Assembly (NCBI GenBank): GCA_035583355.1
Contig: DATEZQ010000002.1
Location: 1 to 53,774, forward strand
Direction of reading: 5' to 3'
Source of the DNA: Candidatus Paceibacterota bacterium
Lineage (GTDB): Bacteria > Patescibacteriota > Minisyncoccia > Phycocordibacterales > UBA6899
DNA length: 53,774 nucleotides
A model generated the notes under the pieces. That model was not told where the DNA came from and ran no database searches. It was given only the letters and a program-made list of their open reading frames with translations. Numbering within the stretch: the stretch's first letter is position 1; the number at the start of each line of letters is the position of its first letter. This document shows positions 49,681 through 53,774 of the stretch, piece by piece. Position numbers and translations under genes: made by a program.

Positions 49681-50491
49681 TCGCGAAAAACTTTTTCGCA
49701 TTCATATTGATCTGCCTCCTCATGACCTCCGGATCCTCGCCACGAATACGTGCAATGGCAGCATACACTTCGCGTACATACTTTGACTCATTGCGTTTCC
49801 CACGATAGGGCTTTGGTGCAACATAAGGTGCATCAGTCTCTGCGAGAATAGATTCCTTTGGCATATAGCGCACCACTTCATCGTAGTCCGATGAGAACGT
49901 CAGGACACCCGTGAATGAACACGTGAAGCCCAGATCAAGAAACTCTTTCGCAATCGCGATGTCACCCGCAAAGAAATGTGCATTTCCACGTATCTCTGGA
50001 CCCGGTGCACGACTTGCCTCTTTAAGTTGCGCAATGATATCTTCATATGCATCCATCGTTCCCTTCGTTGGCCTTCCGTGGATCATAAGTGGCTTATCCA
50101 CCGCACGCGCGATATCAATCTGCTCTGCGAAAAGATGATACTGACGGAACTTCTCCTTCTTCTCATCGCCGGACCAGTCGCCTGCTTGTGGCCAGAAATA
50201 GTCCAGTCCGCATTCGCCGATAGCAACCACTTCGGGAAGCTTCGCCCATGCGCGGTAGCGGTCATTGTCGAAGATTTCGGGATGACCATCAGAGGGATGC
50301 TGCCCGATAACGGCATAGCGCCCCTCCTCGGGATTCGCAAGTGCAATTGCCTTCTCATTCATCACCACATCAGTTCCGATGACGATCGTCGCGATATTGA
50401 GCTCCAAAAGCTCCGCCTTCTGCTGTTCGCGGTCACCATCAAACGCCTTATCATTCAAATGCCCATGGGCATCAATATACTCAAACTCCAT
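49676..50491 (-). CDS. tatD: TatD-family metal-dependent hydrolase
   Basis: This encodes 271 residues of the TatD amidohydrolase group. The metal ligands are in place: DAHGHLND (H-x-H), GECGLDYF (Glu), MIHGRP (His), NAHFFAGD (His) and ETDAPYV (Asp). TatD enzymes are metal-dependent nucleases. The ATG at 50491 (MEFEYIDAHGHL) was chosen with AAGG upstream; the frame goes on for 17 codons. It is transcribed alone on the minus strand between the pilus cluster 2 and the AT-rich island with a PaaX-like gene. Confident on family. Confidence 0.93.
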   Translation of the reverse strand: MEFEYIDAHGHLNDKAFDGDREQQKAELLELNIATIVIGTDVVMNEKAIALANPEEGRYAVIGQHPSDGHPEIFDNDRYRAWAKLPEVVAIGECGLDYFWPQAGDWSGDEKKEKFRQYHLFAEQIDIARAVDKPLMIHGRPTKGTMDAYEDIIAQLKEASRAPGPEIRGNAHFFAGDIAIAKEFLDLGFTCSFTGVLTFSSDYDEVVRYMPKESILAETDAPYVAPKPYRGKRNESKYVREVYAAIARIRGEDPEVMRRQINMNAKKFFAI

Positions 50492-50547
50492 ACCTTCAGC
50501 ATACCAGAATTCCCCCTCCCCGCCACCTCCCTCAAATAACAATCATA

Positions 50548-50585
50548 AGGATAGAACGTTTACCGCGACCGCACTAAACGTCCTA
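50548..50585. repeat. Imperfect hairpin related to the 51535 hairpin
   Basis: AGGATAGAACGTTTACCGC-GACC-GCACTAAACGTCCT has mismatches in its left arm, but its right arm (GACCGCACTAAACGTCCT) equals that of the perfect hairpin at 51535-51580. The two flank the PaaX-like gene. Confidence 0.75.
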
Positions 50586-50777
50586 TTTTATTTTCTTTTT
50601 CATCACCCTTAAATCTCATATTCGAGAGCTGTAAAAAATTTTGAATCAAAAACAAATTTCCCTGCTCAATGAACAAAAATTCTAATGCCTAGTTTTATGT
50701 AAAATATATTTTCTGATCAATAAAACTAATTACCGTATCTAATACATCATTATTCTATCTACTCAATAACTGCTGCA
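50586..50777. other. AT-rich intergenic stretch
   Basis: This is strongly AT-rich, unlike the rest of the window, with several short A/T runs. I see no gene and no clear promoter. It follows the PaaX-like gene on its 3' side. Confidence 0.6.
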
Positions 50778-51440
50778 CTATGCGACGGAAACTCCATGAT
50801 AAAGTGTGGACTGATATATTCCACAATGGATATATCTATCTATCTCAAGCAGCCTCGCTGCCTTTGCGATAAATTCAGCTACATTTACTTTTCCAATAAA
50901 AAATGATTTATGCAGCAAGCGAAAACCTAAACGCTTCACGAAATGTCTAAATAGCGCCCGCTTCTTTCTTAGTGCCTCAGGAATATCCCAAGAAATAATA
51001 TGGGTCCTGTCGTCAAAATGATCTACCGCGGTAGCTTCTCTTGAAATGCGCTCTAGCTTACTCTCATCACTAAAACGCTCCTGAAGTGATATCCCCTTTT
51101 CTGTGAATTTGAAGATAACAATTTTCTTTTTATCCTCAATTGCAGTAGTTCTGTAGAGATATCCTTGTTTTTCAAGTAGCTTAAAAGCGCGGCGACGCTG
51201 AACCGCATTGATTATTTCTCTCGTCTCTGCTCCAGCATCTTTCAGAGCATGCCACTGCCGCCTTAATGTATTCGGTCGAGCTTTCCTTCCTAAATCTATA
51301 CAATATGCGAGTAGAAATGCCTTCATGTTATGCCCAATACGACCACGTAAAGGATCTTCTGTGTAAAAGCTTCCACCAGATGAGTTCCCCAGTTTAAGTA
51401 CCTGCTCAAGTTCAACGTCTGAATTTTTAACCTTCTTCAT
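50778..51440 (-). CDS. PaaX-like regulator with Cas2-like C-terminal domain
   Basis: This encodes 220 residues. The N-terminal half has a winged-helix-like segment (RKARPNTLRRQWHALKDAG, FKLLEKQGYLYRTTAIEDKKKIVIFKFTEKG). The C-terminal half (about residues 140-220) has THIISWDIPEALRKKRALFRHFVKRLGFRLLHKSFFIGK, the Cas2-type ferredoxin pattern with an acidic D in SWDIP, as in PaaX-like transcription factors and CPR proteins annotated as Cas2. No other cas genes or repeats are here. The gene is in an AT-rich island between two related hairpins (50548-50585, 51535-51580), suggesting a separate unit acquired by transfer. Nuclease activity cannot be judged. Confidence 0.7.
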   Translation of the reverse strand: MKKVKNSDVELEQVLKLGNSSGGSFYTEDPLRGRIGHNMKAFLLAYCIDLGRKARPNTLRRQWHALKDAGAETREIINAVQRRRAFKLLEKQGYLYRTTAIEDKKKIVIFKFTEKGISLQERFSDESKLERISREATAVDHFDDRTHIISWDIPEALRKKRALFRHFVKRLGFRLLHKSFFIGKVNVAEFIAKAARLLEIDRYIHCGIYQSTLYHGVSVA

Positions 51441-51534
51441 AACAAATATATTAATAAAGCCACTGCGTCGGAACGCGTGGCATGTGTATTCTTATACTAT
51501 ACAACTGAATAGTATTTATGTAAGGCACTTATCC

Positions 51535-51580
51535 ACAGAAAAGGACGTTTAGTGCGACCGCACTAAACGTCCTTTTCTGT
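51535..51580. repeat. Perfect 21-bp hairpin upstream of PaaX-like gene
   Basis: ACAGAAAAGGACGTTTAGTG and its reverse complement pair perfectly over 21 bases (arms 51535-51555, 51560-51580) around a 4-base loop GACC. It has T4 and A4 tracts within the arms, so it may serve as a terminator for both directions, but the related hairpin at 50548 suggests a repeat. Confidence 0.85.
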
Positions 51581-51593
51581 TTGGGCTGTTCAA

Positions 51594-51625
51594 TATCAAA
51601 TAACGCCTTGCGGCGCTATTTTTGG
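51594..51625 (-). terminator. Terminator of the Ser/Thr/Pro-rich protein gene
   Basis: AATAACGCC-TTGC-GGCGCTATTTTT; one mismatch. The minus-strand exit TTATTTG is weak. Confidence 0.55.
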
Positions 51626-51638
51626 GTGATGACTGATA

Positions 51639-53774
51639 TCACGATTCAATTGTGCTTATGAATAGGAGCAAGTCAGGAGTAGATGAAACTGGAGCTTGGT
51701 CCGAAATGGAGTCAGTAATAGCTTGGGCTCCGTCGACGGTTTGCGGATTCTCTTCCCCCTTTACTGCCGATGGCTCTACACCTACTGTACTCTTATCAGT
51801 CTGCATGACTGCTTCAATACTTGATTCGCTTTCTAGACTGGGTGTCGATTTCAGTTCCTCAGATACAGTGGAGTTACCACTCGTATCCCCGATACTAAGC
51901 ATTGCACTAAATGAGGTCGCAGTATCTTGTGTGGGCATCGACCAAGGCACATAACCTGCATCACCCGGGTAATTCCCTACCATGTACGGGCGCATGAGGA
52001 CACATGAGCCGATTGAAGTAACGACTCCTGAACACTCTCCGCGCGTGAAGTTCAAAACCTCAGTATCTACTCCTTCCTCCTGAAGGCTGCTCGTATAATT
52101 GAAGCGGATACTGCCACTACTTCCGTTAAGCTCAGGGAGAACGGTTGCCGCATATTGCTGTGTCATCTCTACTCCTCCGTTCATTGAAGTCGTAGGCGGC
52201 TCATTCACAAGTGCGCCTGGAGTGCGAAGAAGCACATACTGCCGCGCAAGAATACTTAATACGGGGAACGGAGTACGCACCGCATCCATGAAAATATCAG
52301 TGATACCAAGATCAACAGGGACAAAGCCCATCATATTAGATACCTTGAACCACGAGGCCTCCCCTGTAGCACCAATGTAATACTCGGTAATCTGCATACG
52401 CTCCTCGAGCGGATTGCGCCCCCACATGGTTATGGGGAATATTGTCGGTCGTGGCGCCCAGCCGTGGCCACAAGTTGCATTCAATTCTTCAAGAGTGATG
52501 CCTTCATAATACGCGGGACCATCATAGCAGAACACACCCGGCGTACTAGTCGCAGTACCTCCCCCATCACCAACAGGCGGGGTAGAAGATGCGGTTGAAG
52601 TAGCAGATCCGCCTCCTGTTTCTGAAGGAGTACTTGTACTTGTCGAAGTACTTGTCTCACCTGCCACTACAGGTGGAGTTGTTGTTGCAGTAGAGGTGCC
52701 GAGCACATCACCGGGTGGAGTTGTAGGTGGAGTGCTTGTGCTCGTACTTGATGCAGTATCACCAGGAGGAGTAGTGGGAGGAGTTGTTGTGCTCGAAGTT
52801 GAGCCTTCGCCTGGAACGGACGGAGTTGTGGTTGCAGTACTTGTGCTACTTCCATTGTCTTGAGTGATTGGCGGAGTACTTGTTGCCGTGCTTGTTCCTG
52901 TATCTGAAGGAGTTGTTGTTGCAGTGCTTGTTCCCGCGACAACAGGGGGCTCTTCCCATGATGGATCAAGTGTCCCTGGGGGAAGGCCGTAAAACTCAGA
53001 ACAATCTTCTGCATTCCGTGAGGCGTAATAGATACGACAATCTTGTGTACCTGCCGAAGCAACAACTCCAAATTGATCATCTGGTCCGATATATGCATCA
53101 CCCCCACTTTGTCCACTCAAGTAAAGCGAGCTCCCACAATCAATGCCCATACGATAGATCTTTCCACCAAGCCATTCCACAAGTGAAAATGTGTCCGTCT
53201 TGAAATAGTCACAAGATGGAGGATCACCCGGTGCGGTACCATCCTGATAATACGTAAGATACAATTTTCCAGACTCCAATCGTATTCTTGCTGCAGGCGT
53301 ATTTATGCGTACGATGCCGCCACGGATAATTACCGGGGCATTCAAAAAAGCATATGGATCACGCACGAGCGTTCCTTCGGGATGCACGAGGATATATGGA
53401 ACAGTCTCGATGATGGGACGAGTTCCAGGAGAGGAATAGCTTCCAAATTCCTTATTCGTACTGATCATCCCTGTCTTCCAAATATTCAGTGTGCCGTGCA
53501 CATGAACCACCGTCTGCCCTGCTCCACCAAATATTGCCGCATCGGGAATCGCGAGAATCCACGGATGAGCATTATCGACTCTCCAGTCTGCGCCCTCTGG
53601 GATATTCACTGTCCCCGTCACATAGTTCCCGCGAGGAAGAACTTCGCTAGGATATATTCCGGTGACCAACTTCCCTTCATAGATGTGATAATTCCATGCC
53701 TGATTCTCATAGCCGATGGTCGATGCATTTTCATACTGTGTTGGCGTCTCGAGCGCTCGCGCACGGACCCAATA
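51639..53774 (-). CDS. Long surface protein with Ser/Thr/Pro repeats (5' end beyond the window)
   Basis: At least 711 residues, with the frame open to the right edge, so the start is outside. The first visible part is beta-rich (YWVRARALETPTQYENAST, VDNAHPWILAIPDAAIFGGAGQTVVHVHGTLNIWKTGMISTNKEFGS), like right-handed or parallel beta surface domains. A Ser/Thr/Pro-rich low-complexity tract (about 52530-52940; STATTTPSDTGTSTATSTPP units) separates it from a C-terminal domain with GPAYYEGITLEELNATCGHGW and FTRGECSGVVTSIGSCVLMRP. A tail (TPSLESESSIEAVMQ) ends without an anchor. It is likely a secreted or wall-bound stalked protein. Repeat number in the tract may vary between strains. Confidence 0.8.
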   Translation of the reverse strand, partial: YWVRARALETPTQYENASTIGYENQAWNYHIYEGKLVTGIYPSEVLPRGNYVTGTVNIPEGADWRVDNAHPWILAIPDAAIFGGAGQTVVHVHGTLNIWKTGMISTNKEFGSYSSPGTRPIIETVPYILVHPEGTLVRDPYAFLNAPVIIRGGIVRINTPAARIRLESGKLYLTYYQDGTAPGDPPSCDYFKTDTFSLVEWLGGKIYRMGIDCGSSLYLSGQSGGDAYIGPDDQFGVVASAGTQDCRIYYASRNAEDCSEFYGLPPGTLDPSWEEPPVVAGTSTATTTPSDTGTSTATSTPPITQDNGSSTSTATTTPSVPGEGSTSSTTTPPTTPPGDTASSTSTSTPPTTPPGDVLGTSTATTTPPVVAGETSTSTSTSTPSETGGGSATSTASSTPPVGDGGGTATSTPGVFCYDGPAYYEGITLEELNATCGHGWAPRPTIFPITMWGRNPLEERMQITEYYIGATGEASWFKVSNMMGFVPVDLGITDIFMDAVRTPFPVLSILARQYVLLRTPGALVNEPPTTSMNGGVEMTQQYAATVLPELNGSSGSIRFNYTSSLQEEGVDTEVLNFTRGECSGVVTSIGSCVLMRPYMVGNYPGDAGYVPWSMPTQDTATSFSAMLSIGDTSGNSTVSEELKSTPSLESESSIEAVMQTDKSTVGVEPSAVKGEENPQTVDGAQAITDSISDQAPVSSTPDLLLFISTIES

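Noticed and set aside
50778-51440. Calling the PaaX-like gene cas2
   Set aside because: The N-terminal winged-helix part and the absence of repeats and cas1 fit a PaaX-like regulator better.

Overview
The window looks like a chromosomal segment of a Patescibacteria (Candidate Phyla Radiation) bacterium, most likely of the Parcubacteria/Paceibacteria type. The signs are many small one-domain proteins, two type IV pilus gene sets rich in minor prepilins, stand-alone receiver proteins, separate secD and secF, gatC-gatA without gatB beside them, a diverged folD, a ligA without its zinc finger, and many genes that appear to be transcribed without a leader. UGA acts as a stop: the 169-residue prepilin ends in TGA inside an ATGA overlap at 34849-34852. 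The standard code therefore applies, which argues against Gracilibacteria and Absconditabacteria. The lineage is inferred from gene content; there is no rRNA gene here.

Layout. 1-7225: five tRNA genes (Asp, Thr-GGT, Thr-CGT, elongator Met, initiator Met), three copies of a structured repeat family (R1-R3) that sits just downstream of three of those tRNAs, a zinc peptidase, a histidine kinase, a PurD-like ATP-grasp enzyme and small membrane proteins. 7270-12783: a membrane-anchored protein, gatC-gatA, two small unknown genes with strong ribosome binding sites, and ligA. 12841-24158: pilus cluster 1, all on the minus strand, with four minor prepilins, prepilin peptidase, three tandem pilin paralogues, PilC, PilT, a receiver, PilB and a second receiver. 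24269-33471: a DMT-type transporter, SecF/SecD, a PAP2 phosphatase, FolD, an alpha/beta hydrolase on the opposite strand, a sugar-phosphate transferase, RodA and a VWA-domain protein. 33552-49530: pilus cluster 2, with receivers, prepilins, large secreted proteins including a 1356-residue one, PilC2, PilB2, a GspG-like pilin and, on the plus strand, PilM/N, PilO and a small anchored protein. 49676-53774: TatD, a PaaX/Cas2-like protein in an AT-rich island, and the 3' part of a long Ser/Thr/Pro-rich surface protein that runs off the window.

How it works together. The theme is cell surface and DNA uptake: two pilus machines (one with PilT, one without an identified retraction ATPase), their prepilin peptidase, the Sec motor, wall and polymer synthesis (RodA, PAP2, sugar transferase) and several secreted or anchored proteins. 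Receivers inside both pilus operons and an unlinked histidine kinase suggest phosphorelay control.

The most unusual signals are non-coding. (1) Family R: a tRNA gene, a terminator hairpin, an inverted copy of that tRNA's own 3' part, then a structured element of about 250-320 nt with covarying helices and a hypervariable hairpin. (2) Family S: nested hairpins of 100-125 nt at or close to the stop codons of pilD, pilT and pilC, with extensive compensatory change. (3) A similar inverted copy of the 3' end of pilC across its terminator. (4) TATAAT-like boxes about six bases before many start codons, pointing to common leaderless transcription.
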